A DNA stretch of 64,000 bases from NCBI RefSeq assembly GCF_010667685.1, contig NZ_WHZW01000003.1:1-64000 (forward strand), in the 5' to 3' direction. How positions within the stretch are numbered: position 1 is the first letter of the stretch; every line of letters begins with the position of its first letter. Under the pieces are notes generated by a model. It made no database searches, was not told the origin of the DNA, and saw nothing but the letters and a program-made list of their open reading frames with translations. This stretch comes from Bifidobacterium aerophilum (lineage in GTDB: Bacteria; Actinomycetota; Actinomycetes; Actinomycetales; Bifidobacteriaceae). Below, one piece after another: positions 1 through 7,941 of this stretch. The translations under genes were made by a program, and so were the position numbers.

Positions 1-16
1 TGTGTATAAGAGACAG
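1..16 (+). other. Residual Nextera adapter (mosaic end)
   Basis: The first 16 bases, TGTGTATAAGAGACAG, are the 3' part of the Tn5/Nextera mosaic-end adapter used in tagmentation libraries. They are not genomic. They show that the window starts at the edge of a draft contig built from incompletely trimmed reads, and that the genes touching this edge cannot be trusted past about base 17. Confidence 0.95.
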
Positions 17-60
17 CCCTGATAGGGGGAGCTGTCGGCGCAGCCGACTGAGGGGGTCAC
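17..60 (+). repeat. Two-hairpin intergenic repeat, copy 1
   Basis: This copy consists of a CCC-TGATA-GGG hairpin followed by a GTCGGC-GCA-GCCGAC hairpin and a GAGGGGGT tail. A second copy lies at 46667-46709 and a diverged one at 14611-14650. The contig breaks here, as expected for a dispersed repeat. The copy lies at the 3' end of a minus-strand reading frame. Confidence 0.8.
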
Positions 61-556
61 ACACGCAAGCCTCCGCCCCAAGTTCGATCACCGTCTCGGC
101 GTTCACCTCGTCTGGTTCCTCGTACGCCTGCAATATCCCACGTTGCTTGACGATGCGCGAACGCCGCAACAGAGGAAACACGCGTGGCGGCTCAAGAGAC
201 GCGATCGTTCCGTACCGGGGCCGTCTGATCGGCGCGGCCGGAGCCAGGCACTCATATACTTTGGTCGTGCGCCGCTCCTGAAACAGCATCTGGTATGCCC
301 CACGCAATGCGGGATCGCGCACGAACACGACCACGCCGGCCGTGAGCCGGTCCAGCCGGTGCGCCGGCACGATGTCCGGCTCGCCGTACCGCTCGCGCAG
401 CCGGATCAGCGCCGTCTCGCGATACCACATGCCGCGCGGCGTGGTCGCCAGAAAATGCGGCTTATCGATCACGATGATCCCCGCGTCCTCGTACAGCACC
501 TCGAAGTCAAACGGAATCCGAGGCTCATCCGTCACCCAGCGATGATGTTGCGTCAT
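17..556 (-). pseudogene. RluA-family pseudouridine synthase, 3' end missing or broken
   Basis: Starting from ATG at 554-556 the frame reads about 165 residues of an RluA/RsuA-type rRNA pseudouridine synthase. Near residue 25 it has the LYEDAGIIVIDKP segment, and near residue 67 the catalytic HRLDRLTAG motif with the active-site Asp. The conserved C-terminal motif that in the family reads roughly RPHTGKTHQLR is absent. Instead the frame runs without a stop into the two-hairpin repeat at 17-60 and then into adapter. Either the gene is cut by the contig edge, or the repeat has inserted into it. The family isomerises uridines in 23S rRNA or tRNA. The upstream neighbour on the same strand is glmS, about 320 bp away. 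Confidence 0.75.
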
Positions 557-596
557 TACCTACCCACCCGCGCTTTCCACAGTTCCAGCGGTGACC

Positions 597-684
597 GGGA
601 GTGGTCGGGGCATGCATTGTCCGACACGCTCCGGGCCGCTCGGCCAAGTCATACGGTCGGTCAACGCATGCCCCGACCACTCCC
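597..684. repeat. Perfect 19-bp inverted repeat with 50-bp spacer
   Basis: The arms GGGAGTGGTCGGGGCATGC (597-615) and GCATGCCCCGACCACTCCC (666-684) are exact reverse complements. The element lies between glmS and the pseudouridine synthase, both on the minus strand. There is no T-run, so it does not look like a standard intrinsic terminator. Confidence 0.85.
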
Positions 685-692
685 TCAGCGAT

Positions 693-706
693 ACGTAACG
701 TTACGT
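693..706. promoter_or_regulatory. 14-bp perfect palindrome, possible operator
   Basis: ACGTAACGTTACGT is a perfect palindrome with a central CG, the general form of LacI-family operators. It sits about 140 bp upstream of the pseudouridine synthase start. The rest of the 557-878 gap contains no convincing gene. No cognate regulator is adjacent. Confidence 0.4.
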
Positions 707-878
707 TTTGCCAGACTTCCGTACAGACGAACCAAACGTGATGTTCGTACGCAACGAGGTGGTGGCCGGCATGCATGTTGCTCGACCGTAGGCTTGGCCG
801 AACGGCCTTGAGTGTGTCCAGCGTTGCATGTGCCGGACTCCACCGGTCACCCGCGCCGGAATCACGACAACGTAACCG

Positions 879-2771
879 CTACTCCACCGTGACGGACTTG
901 GCGAGGTTGCGCGGCTTGTCGACGTCGTAGCCCTTGAGCTTGGCCATGTCCATCGCGAACAGCTGCAGCGGCACCACGTCGACGAGCGGGCTCATCAGCG
1001 TCGGGCACTTCGGCCGCCAGAACACGATGTCGGCGTAGCGTTCCACATCCGGGTCGCCCTCCTCGGCGACGGCGATGATGGCCGCGCCGCGCGCCTTCAC
1101 CTCTTCGATGCCGGAGATCACCTTCGCATGCAGCACGTTGCGGCCGCGCGCGGGCGGCACGATGAACACGACCGGCTCGCCTTCGTCCACGAGCGCGATC
1201 GGACCATGCTTCAGTTCGCCGGCGGCGAAGCCCTCGGTGAACGTGTACGCGATCTCCTTGAGCTTGAGCGCGCCTTCCATCGCGACCGGGTAGCCGACGT
1301 GGCGGCCGAGGAACAGGAACGACTTCGCGTCGGTCAGCTGTTCGGCGGCCTTGCGCACGGTCGCGGCCTGCGTGTCGAGGATCCACTGGATCTTGCGCGG
1401 CATGGCCTTGAGCGCGTCGAGCGTCGCCTGGATCTCGTCGCGGAACATCGCGCCCTTGACCTGCGCGAGATACAGGCCGAGCACGTAGGCGGCGGTGATC
1501 TGCGCGACGAACGCCTTGGTGGACGCGACGGCGACCTCGGGGCCGGCGTGCGTGTACAGCACGGCGTCGGATTCGCGCGGGATGGACGCGCCCTGCGTGT
1601 TGCAGATCGCGAGCACCTTGGAGCCCTGTTCGCGCGCGTGACGCAGGGCCATGAGCGTGTCCATCGTCTCACCGGACTGCGAGATCGCGACGACGAGCGT
1701 GCGCGGGGTGAGGATCGGGTCGCGGTAGCGGAATTCGTGCGCGAGTTCGATCTCGACCGGGATGCGCACCCAATGTTCGATCGCGTATTTGGCGACCTGG
1801 CCGGCGTAGGCGGCGGTGCCGCACGCGACGACGATGATCTTGTCGATCGCCTTGAGCTCGTGTTCCTCGATGCGCACCTCGTCGAGGTTGAGGTCGCCGT
1901 TCTTGTCGAGACGGCCGAGCAGCGTGCGCTGGACAGCGGCGGGATCCTCGTGGATCTCCTTGTCCATGAACGAGTCCCAGCCGCCCTTTTCGGCGGCGGA
2001 CGCGTCCCAGTCGACGGTGTACGTCTTCGGATCGTCGACGACGTTGCCGAAGAAGTCGGTGACGGTCACCTTGTCGGCGGACACGCAGACGGCCTGGTCC
2101 TGGTCGACTTCGAGCGCGCGCTTGGTGTAGGCGACGAACGCGGCCACGTCGGAGCCGAGGAAGTTCTCGCCGTCGCCGAGGCCGACGACGAGCGGTGAAT
2201 CATGGCGCGCGCCGACGACGATGTCCGGCTGTCGGCAGTCGGTGGCGAGGATCGTGAACGCGCCTTCGAGCATGCGGGCGAGACGGCGCACGGCCTTGAA
2301 CAGGTCCGGCTTGCCGTCTTCGGCGATGATCGCGTCGACGATCTTGCCGAGCAGTTTCGCGGCGACCTCGGTGTCGGTGCTCGACGAGAACCGGTAGCCT
2401 TCGGCCTGCAGGTCGAGACGCAGCTGGGACGCGTTTTCGATGATGCCGTTGTGGATGATGGCGACCTTGCCGTCGCGCGACGTGTGCGGGTGGGCGTTCA
2501 CGTCGCTCGGTTCGCCGTTGGTGGCCCAACGCGTGTGACCGATGCCGACCGTGGCGAGCGGCATGGGCTTGCGCTTGATGTCTTCGACGAGGTTGGCGAG
2601 ACGGCCGGCCTTCTTGCGCACTGCGACCTTTTCCATGCCGGGGGCGCTCAGGGCCACGCCGGCCGAGTCGTATCCGCGGTATTCGAGACGGCCCAGGCCC
2701 TGAAGGCACACTTCAAGCGGCTTGCCGCACGCGGTTGCTACGTTTCCTGCATATCCTACGATTCCACACAT
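879..2771 (-). CDS. glmS: Glutamine--fructose-6-phosphate aminotransferase (isomerizing)
   Basis: This 630-aa cytosolic enzyme transfers the amide nitrogen of glutamine to fructose-6-phosphate, giving glucosamine-6-phosphate. It is the entry step to UDP-GlcNAc and peptidoglycan. The N-terminus MCGIVGYAGN carries the Cys2 nucleophile of the class II amidotransferase domain (about residues 1-220). Two SIS sugar-isomerase domains follow, with SQSGETMDT near residue 365, MEGALKLKE near 505 and the family C-terminus KSVTVE. Length is normal. The start at 2771 is fixed because Cys2 must follow the initiator Met. There is no glmS ribozyme signature in the short upstream region, as expected in actinobacteria. 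Confidence 0.97.
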   Translation of the reverse strand: MCGIVGYAGNVATACGKPLEVCLQGLGRLEYRGYDSAGVALSAPGMEKVAVRKKAGRLANLVEDIKRKPMPLATVGIGHTRWATNGEPSDVNAHPHTSRDGKVAIIHNGIIENASQLRLDLQAEGYRFSSSTDTEVAAKLLGKIVDAIIAEDGKPDLFKAVRRLARMLEGAFTILATDCRQPDIVVGARHDSPLVVGLGDGENFLGSDVAAFVAYTKRALEVDQDQAVCVSADKVTVTDFFGNVVDDPKTYTVDWDASAAEKGGWDSFMDKEIHEDPAAVQRTLLGRLDKNGDLNLDEVRIEEHELKAIDKIIVVACGTAAYAGQVAKYAIEHWVRIPVEIELAHEFRYRDPILTPRTLVVAISQSGETMDTLMALRHAREQGSKVLAICNTQGASIPRESDAVLYTHAGPEVAVASTKAFVAQITAAYVLGLYLAQVKGAMFRDEIQATLDALKAMPRKIQWILDTQAATVRKAAEQLTDAKSFLFLGRHVGYPVAMEGALKLKEIAYTFTEGFAAGELKHGPIALVDEGEPVVFIVPPARGRNVLHAKVISGIEEVKARGAAIIAVAEEGDPDVERYADIVFWRPKCPTLMSPLVDVVPLQLFAMDMAKLKGYDVDKPRNLAKSVTVE

Positions 2772-3042
2772 GGCTCACTACCCTACCGGAACCATGTTGC
2801 GAGCGGAACCAGCTCTTCCCGGTTTTCATCTCGAGACACAGTAATCAGCAGTATGCCCCCACAGTGCAGCATCACACATATATGGGGCATCACATCATCA
2901 GCAAGTGATCGGTTCACCATATCCTGGACGGAGAGAGGCAGTCAGGAAGCGTTCGAGCATTTCCAACGTTTGATGTGGCCTGGTTTTTGTTCCAAAAGAA
3001 ACGCCAAAACGACCCACCCCAACTTGACAAAACACACACGCG

Positions 3043-3243
3043 CATGAACTCATCATCGTGGAACTCGATGATGTCGCGGGCCAACGCCTCGTGGCGTGCC
3101 TCCATGCGGCTGACGGGCCTCGACTTGAACGCCCGGTAGCCGCGGACGGTCAGGAACCCGCAATCCAACGCGGCGGACAGCACCCGGCAGATCGGCCCGA
3201 CCCCGAAACGGCCCCTGAGGGCGTCAACGTACGCGGCCTTCAA
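3043..3243 (-). pseudogene. IS3-family transposase OrfB, N-terminal fragment
   Basis: About 67 residues from a TTG start match the region before the integrase core in IS3 OrfB (FGVGPICRVLSAALDCGF, then YRAFKSRPVSRMEARHEAL). The frame then runs into the deletion joint near 3045 and the element's terminal sequence. The DDE domain is completely missing. Confidence 0.8.
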
Positions 3244-3559
3244 CGCCGTGTCGGGTCGAGCCTGACCGCGAAAAAGCCGACGCCGTCGTCAGGATCTCGT
3301 TCACTTTCCTCAATTCCGCAGCCTCAGCCCTGAGACGCTTCAGCTCGGCGGCTGTCTCCTCCGCGCCGCGCGCGGACTGCGCCATGACGGCCCGGTCGGC
3401 CTTGTTCCTCCACCTGCGCAACGTCTCGGGCGCGATGCTCAGGCCCTGCGCGACCGAGGCCACGGCCTTCGTCTCCGACGAATGATTCGCGCGAGACTCC
3501 TCAAGAAGCCTGAGCGCCCTCGTCTGAAACTCCTTCGTATAACGGGTCTTTCCGGTCAT
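3224..3559 (-). pseudogene. IS3-family transposase OrfA (helix-turn-helix)
   Basis: The frame encodes 111 residues with the N-terminal HTH of IS3 OrfA (MTGKTRYTKEFQTRALRLL), then APETLRRWRNKAD and the leucine-zipper-like LKRLRAEAAELRKVNEIL. After ILTTASAF the frame departs from the usual family ending; the -1 frame reads FAVRLDPTRR and then stops, which fits the family. This suggests one T lost from a T-run (or a frameshift site) near 3275-3280. It cannot act alone because OrfB is truncated. Confidence 0.85.
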
Positions 3560-3638
3560 ATTCCTAGTCTCCCATCAATTAAGGTGAAACACGGAACAAA
3601 AACCAGGCCACATCAGAGAGTGCGGTTTTAGAACTGGA

Positions 3639-4241
3639 CTAGAGACGATACGAGTACAACGGTGTAGGTTCCGGCCACATTTCGCCTTCCATCCACGTGG
3701 TGCTGGTGGCATCGAAACGCCGAGCCAGTAGCACCTGCGTTTCGGAACCTTCAGTAATCCGTTCGGGTTCGCGCGCATAATACTCGCTGCTGCCATCGAC
3801 GTCACCGGCACGCCACCGTAGCTCACGTATCAGGCCATGCGCTTGTTCGACATCCGTGTGCGTTCCTTCGATGCGACTAATCCAATCTCCTGTCACGTAC
3901 GGGTCGAACCACAGCACGCGAATCTGAATATCACCATCAGTCTGGGAAAAAACGTGCAGCACCGATTGGCGACCAGCATTCGCTTCCTCTAGGAAATGTT
4001 CGATGGTCGCATCCGGATAGTCATGCACATTTGTCACATCTATGTAGCCAGCGGCGAGCAGTTCAGTCGCACTCACGTCGGTGTTCCACTGTTTCAGTTC
4101 CTGCGTCAGGCTATTTACTGACACCGTCTGCGGCCTCTGCCACAGCCACGCGCCGATTACCAGAAACACCAGAACCACCGCTGCCGCCACTAGCTCACCG
4201 TACGGTGTGCGATGATAAGTTTTTGCCGTTGCGCCAATCAT
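3639..4241 (-). CDS. Membrane-anchored protein of unknown function
   Basis: A 200-aa protein begins at ATG 4239-4241. That start is chosen because GGGGGGAGG lies just upstream at the right distance; longer upstream readings would cross a 34-bp palindrome. It has one N-terminal membrane segment (about residues 13-32, ELVAAAVVLVFLVIGAWLW), then an extracytoplasmic domain of about 165 residues with no Cys. The stretch from IDVTNVHDYPDATIEHF to DIQIRVLWF loosely recalls DUF4362-type secreted proteins of Firmicutes, which is inference only. It lies downstream of, and in line with, a secreted protein, inside the accessory island behind an IS3 remnant. Codon use is less GC-biased than in the flanking housekeeping genes. 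Confidence 0.65.
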   Translation of the reverse strand: MIGATAKTYHRTPYGELVAAAVVLVFLVIGAWLWQRPQTVSVNSLTQELKQWNTDVSATELLAAGYIDVTNVHDYPDATIEHFLEEANAGRQSVLHVFSQTDGDIQIRVLWFDPYVTGDWISRIEGTHTDVEQAHGLIRELRWRAGDVDGSSEYYAREPERITEGSETQVLLARRFDATSTTWMEGEMWPEPTPLYSYRL

Positions 4242-4289
4242 CGGTTGATTCCTCCCCCCATCATTACTCATTCGCCGGCAATCAAATGC

Positions 4290-4323
4290 AGCGGGTATAT
4301 CGGGGTACCCCGATATACCCGCT
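4290..4323. terminator. 34-bp perfect palindrome between two island genes
   Basis: AGCGGGTATATCGGGG is followed directly by its reverse complement around a central TA. The palindrome begins 7 bp after the stop of the secreted protein gene and ends about 50 bp before the next start. No U-tract follows. It could be an attenuator that reduces expression of the membrane protein, or a protein-binding site. Confidence 0.6.
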
Positions 4324-4330
4324 ATGACAT

Positions 4331-4846
4331 TCACGTGCGAACCAGATATGGCACAAGACCAATGACTTCAACTACATCACGATACGATGAATATTTCAGT
4401 ACTGCGTATTCGTAATAGTCCAATCGAGTATGGCTAATCTTTAAATCTTTTTGAACCTTTGCCTTGTAATAATGCTTGGTGGTAGGTACAGTCAGACAAA
4501 TTCCGGATGCACTGGAACTATTTGCAGTACCAATGCTCAGACCTGTGGACACGACTCCCCAATTCACGCTGACATTAAAAGTGTATTTAGGTCCGGCCGC
4601 GGCGTTGACATAAATGCATCCGCCTGTCGGGAGTTTGAAGCCATTCGCAGGTTGCTGCGGCTCGGTAATGACGCTCCTGTAATTCGTGGCCAACAGCACT
4701 GTCTTAACGCTCTCTCCGTACCTCGGAGCAGCCATTTCCGAGGAAGACGTAGATTCAGCTGACGTAGGTTCATCCGCCAGTGCCGCAGCGTAAGGCGTGA
4801 ATAGCATCGAAATCGTTATCAGCGCTGACAATATCTTCTTTTTCAT
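4331..4846 (-). CDS. Secreted protein of unknown function
   Basis: A 171-aa protein starts at ATG 4844-4846, preceded by AAAGGAGAA at good spacing; a longer reading has no ribosome site. It has a clear Sec signal peptide (MKKKILSALITISMLFTPYAAALA, with AxA at the cleavage site). The mature part is about 145 residues, opening with a Ser/Thr-rich stretch and containing two Cys (GGCIYVN and SGICLTV) that could form one disulfide. The C-terminal half is rich in Tyr and Lys. I do not recognise the family. It is the first gene of a two-gene unit with the membrane-anchored protein, so the two may work together at the cell surface (inference). Confidence 0.65.
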   Translation of the reverse strand: MKKKILSALITISMLFTPYAAALADEPTSAESTSSSEMAAPRYGESVKTVLLATNYRSVITEPQQPANGFKLPTGGCIYVNAAAGPKYTFNVSVNWGVVSTGLSIGTANSSSASGICLTVPTTKHYYKAKVQKDLKISHTRLDYYEYAVLKYSSYRDVVEVIGLVPYLVRT

Positions 4847-5095
4847 CAGATTCTCCTTTGAATCAGATGTGCCATTGTGCGACTTGCGGTCAAGCCGCTC
4901 CAAGCATATATTTATATGATACCTGATGCTGATGCTCCCTGGCATCGATCAATGGCATACCGGATCCAATAAGATGATCGGGAATCGTGTCGTAAAACCA
5001 CCGGTCTCATCAATGCTCACCTATGTACCCTCCGATCAGTGGCTTCATAGGCGGGACAGCATACCAACATCATTATTTGGCATGTCACGAGCACA
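4847..5095. other. Intergenic region upstream of the island pair
   Basis: About 250 bp of lower-GC sequence separates the HEPN gene from the secreted-protein gene. It should hold the promoter of the secreted-protein gene (minus strand; AT-rich stretch near 4900-4920). No further structure is evident. Confidence 0.4.
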
Positions 5096-5497
5096 TCACT
5101 CGGTCAGCATCGAGCCATAACGGTCGATCAGTCCCTGGTTCACCCGCTCGAATTCGGGAATGTAGTCGGCGATGATCGCGTCGACCAAACGCAACGCCTT
5201 GTCCGCGTCGTAGATATGTGCCGAATCGTTACGGTCGCGCAGCATGCGCAGCCACGTCGACTCGTCCACGAAATCGTAGTACTGGAATGCGGTTTTCAGC
5301 ACGTCGCGAGGCGAGCCGGAAACCGACACCGGATCGCCTTCGTATGCGAGTAATGCCTTGAACAGTTTCCATCCGAGCTCGAACTGCAATTCAAACTTAT
5401 CGATCACACCGCTTTGCACGAACTCGTTACCCAGATCCTGGTCGGGGGCCTGGCGCAGCGAACGCAGGGCGGAGGCGTAGTTCTCATACTTTTTCAT
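5096..5497 (-). CDS. HEPN-family toxin (HI0074/nucleotidyltransferase substrate-binding type)
   Basis: This 133-aa all-helical protein belongs to the HI0074 group of HEPN proteins. It contains FELQFELGWKLFKALLAYEG and, near residue 87, LRDRNDSAHIYD. The latter holds the R-x4-H (RNDSAH) motif that in active HEPN RNases forms the catalytic site. It is paired with the MNT nucleotidyltransferase immediately upstream, whose stop overlaps its start by 14 bp. In the known HEPN/MNT modules HEPN is an RNase toxin and MNT neutralises it, in one studied case by adding AMP to a Tyr of HEPN. Both key motifs are intact here. Confidence 0.85.
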   Translation of the reverse strand: MKKYENYASALRSLRQAPDQDLGNEFVQSGVIDKFELQFELGWKLFKALLAYEGDPVSVSGSPRDVLKTAFQYYDFVDESTWLRMLRDRNDSAHIYDADKALRLVDAIIADYIPEFERVNQGLIDRYGSMLTE

Positions 5498-5771
5498 ACA
5501 GCGTCCTTCCGGTCGTCGCGATCTCCTCGCGCAGTTCGTCGGTGATCGGTTCGTCCAGGTTGATCACGTCGATCTTAAGCAGCGACCACAGGTCGTCCTG
5601 CAGCCGCCGGTACAGTCGGTCGAAATCGGGACATCCGGCGACCGCGATGTCGATGTCGCTTTTCGGACGCGCGGTGCCCTTGGCCCGCGAGCCGAACAGT
5701 ATGACCTTCGTGGCTCCCGCATCGACCGCGAACTCGACGATCTGCCGGTACACGTCCTCGATCGGAACCAT
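5484..5771 (-). CDS. MNT-family minimal nucleotidyltransferase (antitoxin)
   Basis: This small (95-aa) polymerase-beta-fold nucleotidyltransferase carries the diagnostic GSRAKGTARPKSDIDIAV motif (the GSxxxG then DxD metal-binding pair). The start at 5771 was chosen over the Met codons just upstream because AAGGAG lies 6 bases before it. It overlaps the HEPN gene by 14 bp, forming a two-gene operon. Likely role: antitoxin, by nucleotidylation of or binding to the HEPN partner. Confidence 0.85.
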   Translation of the reverse strand: MVPIEDVYRQIVEFAVDAGATKVILFGSRAKGTARPKSDIDIAVAGCPDFDRLYRRLQDDLWSLLKIDVINLDEPITDELREEIATTGRTLYEKV

Positions 5772-5846
5772 GGTCATCTCCTTGCCGTTGCCGTCGGCTC
5801 CCATTGTAAAACATCGGAAACAATGTTCCTCGCCCCGCGGCGTACC

Positions 5847-6937
5847 ATGAGGCGCGTGAGCGCTGTGAGTATGAGGAATCTGTTGGGGAATGTGGGCGCG
5901 CAGCTGCGCGATGCCGCGCGGGCGGTGCGTTCGCGACGATCATCATCCACGACCACGCCGCGCTCACCACGGTCGCGGCCGCCGTGGTCGGCGTGATCAC
6001 CGCATTGTCGGTCACGCGTAGCACCGGCGACGCGTTCGGCGAGCTCATGAGTTCCACACCGATGGTACTCGCCTACCAACAGCTCATGGACACGTTGCGG
6101 ACTAACCCGACGATCCCCGAAACGCACGGGCCGGTCGGCGTGCAGATGGCGCATGTCACATACCAATACCCGACCGCAGATGACATGAATGACACCGATG
6201 TCAACGACGGCATCGACACGGCATCGTCCGACACGACAGGCTCGTCCATGCGCCCCGCGTTAGACGACGTCTCGCTCGACATCGCACCGGGATCGATCAT
6301 CGCGCTCGTCGGCGAGAACGGCTCAGGCAAGACAACACTGGCGAAGATCATCGTCGGCATCCTCGAACCCGACTCCGGCACGGTCACCCTGCCCCGCCCC
6401 GGCGACACGACCGTCACAACTGCGCTGGGGCGGCTCGGCGCGACCAGCATGACATTCCAGGACTTCACCCGGCTCGAGGTCACCGTACGCGAGTTCATCG
6501 ACCCGACCGGACGGAAAACGGACCGGCAGCTCTGGGACGGACTCACCCGCGCCCATGCCGACACCTATATCACCGGCCAGCCGAACGGTCTGGACACCCA
6601 GCTCGGCGCACAATGGGGCGGCATCGGCCTGTCCGGCGGCCAATGGCAACGCCTCGCGCTGGCCCGCACGTTCCTGTCCGGCCAACCGCTATGGATACTG
6701 GACGAACCGACCGCAGCCGTGGACGCGACCGCCGAAGCCGCGATCTACCACGACCTGACCGAAAACCGGCCCGAAGGCACCACCGTGATCGTCATCAGCC
6801 ACCGACCGCACGTGCTCGCCCACATGGACCGGATCGTCGTGCTTGACCACGGCCGTGTCGCTGAAACCGGCACGTACGACCAGCTCATCGCCAGGCAGGG
6901 CATGTTCAGCCGACTGGCGCACGATAGTTTGGAGTAG
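5847..6937 (+). pseudogene. ABC exporter remnant: membrane domain deleted, ATPase intact
   Basis: The N-terminus (MRRVSAVSMRNLLGNVGAQL) is in one frame; after about 30 codons the homologous sequence continues in another frame (from about 5940), and nearly all of the membrane domain is missing. The ATP-binding half is complete: Walker A GENGSGKTT, Q-loop FQDFTRLEV, signature LSGGQWQRLALAR, Walker B LWILDEPTAAVD and H-loop VISHR. The NBD frame is open from about 5930; the first usable start in it is GTG 5984. It resembles the fused exporter (ABCB-like) half-transporters found in bacteriocin or drug export loci. A free NBD could still be made, but the exporter as such is dead. Confidence 0.75.
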
Positions 6938-7110
6938 GCGGTTTTTGATTGGTATCGCGCTGTGGCACGATGCTGTGTTGTTGGCGGCGCCAGCGCGCCG
7001 CAGTACCCCAACCCGCCCGGCCTGCGCCGGGCACCCTCCCCTAGAGGGGAGGGAATGTTCTGGTACACAGGCAATGGGCACGACAGTGCCATAGTAAATT
7101 GACAGCCTTC
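6938..7110. other. Intergenic region with GC-rich hairpins
   Basis: This stretch holds a short hairpin CTCCCC-TAGA-GGGGAG near 7031-7046 that resembles the first hairpin of the dispersed two-hairpin repeat. It lies between the 3' ends of two converging genes and may work as a terminator. No gene was seen. Confidence 0.4.
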
Positions 7111-7911
7111 TTACAGCACGTGCTGCAGGAAGTCCTTGAACCGCGGCTCGCTCGGGTGGTCGATGATTTCGGGGCCGCCGGATTCGACGACCACGCCGCC
7201 GTCCATGAACACGACCTGGTCGGCGACCTCGCGGGCGAAGCCGATCTCGTGGGTGACGACGACCATCGTCATGCCTTCCTTGGCGAGCGAGAGCATCACG
7301 TTGAGCACTTCGCCGACCAGTTCGGGGTCGAGCGCGGAGGTTGGCTCGTCGAACAGCATGATGTCGGGCTTCATGGCGAGGGCTCGTGCGATGGCGACGC
7401 GCTGCTGCTGGCCGCCGGACAGTTCGGACGGATAGTGGTCGACGCGTTCGCCCAATCCGACGCGTTCCAGCTCGGCGATGGCGAGCCGGCGCGCGTCGGC
7501 CTTGTTCATGTGTTTGACGTGCACGGGCGCTTCCATCACGTTTTCGAGCGCGGTCATGTGCGGGAACAGGTTGAACCGCTGGAACACCATGCCGAGCTTG
7601 GAACGCTGCGCGGCGATGGCCTTGTCGTCGAGCGTCTGCAGGATCTCGCGCCCGTCGGCGTCCGTGCGTCCGGTGCGCTTGTATCCGATGAGTTCGCCGT
7701 CGACCTCGATCGAACCGCCGGTGAGCGTCTCCAACTGGTTGATGAGCCGCAGGAACGTGGACTTGCCCGAACCGGAGGGTCCGAGAATCACGGTCACCGA
7801 ACCGGGCATGATCGTCATGTCGACGCCCTTGAGCACGTGCAGCGAACCGTACGCCTTGTGCACGCCGACGGCCTTGACGGCCGGGACAGCTGTCATATCA
7901 GTCATTGCCAT
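7111..7911 (-). CDS. Polar amino-acid ABC transporter ATP-binding protein
   Basis: This 266-aa GlnQ/HisP-type ATPase energises amino-acid uptake at the inner face of the membrane. Walker A is GPSGSGKST, the signature [16 protein letters not shown], Walker [15 protein letters not shown] and the H-loop VTHE. It is the last gene of a three-gene unit in the order binding protein, permease, ATPase, with a gap of about 30 bp to the permease. A small insertion ([13 protein letters not shown]) near residue 75 is common in the family. The substrate cannot be fixed from sequence alone. Confidence 0.93.
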   Translation of the reverse strand: MAMTDMTAVPAVKAVGVHKAYGSLHVLKGVDMTIMPGSVTVILGPSGSGKSTFLRLINQLETLTGGSIEVDGELIGYKRTGRTDADGREILQTLDDKAIAAQRSKLGMVFQRFNLFPHMTALENVMEAPVHVKHMNKADARRLAIAELERVGLGERVDHYPSELSGGQQQRVAIARALAMKPDIMLFDEPTSALDPELVGEVLNVMLSLAKEGMTMVVVTHEIGFAREVADQVVFMDGGVVVESGGPEIIDHPSEPRFKDFLQHVL

Positions 7912-7941
7912 TCGCTTTCTCTCGTAGCTTCGTTCGTACCG

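Larger units (their letters stand above)
2971..3615 (-). mobile_element. Internally deleted IS3-family element
   Basis: The element is bounded by perfect 23-bp terminal inverted repeats (2971-2993 and 3593-3615), with TGATGTGGCC at one end and GGCCACATCA at the other, the TG...CA ends typical of IS3. It holds most of orfA and only about the first 67 codons of orfB. The catalytic DDE core is deleted, so it cannot transpose by itself but could be mobilised by a full copy elsewhere. No clear target-site duplication is visible (flanks GTT and GAG). Confidence 0.9.

Noticed and set aside
143-811. 222-codon plus-strand frame at the window start
   Set aside because: It lies opposite the pseudouridine synthase and crosses the 19-bp inverted repeat; no domain or ribosome site.
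2772-2970. glmS ribozyme or riboswitch upstream of glmS
   Set aside because: No conserved core is visible in the short leader, and the element is known mainly from Firmicutes.
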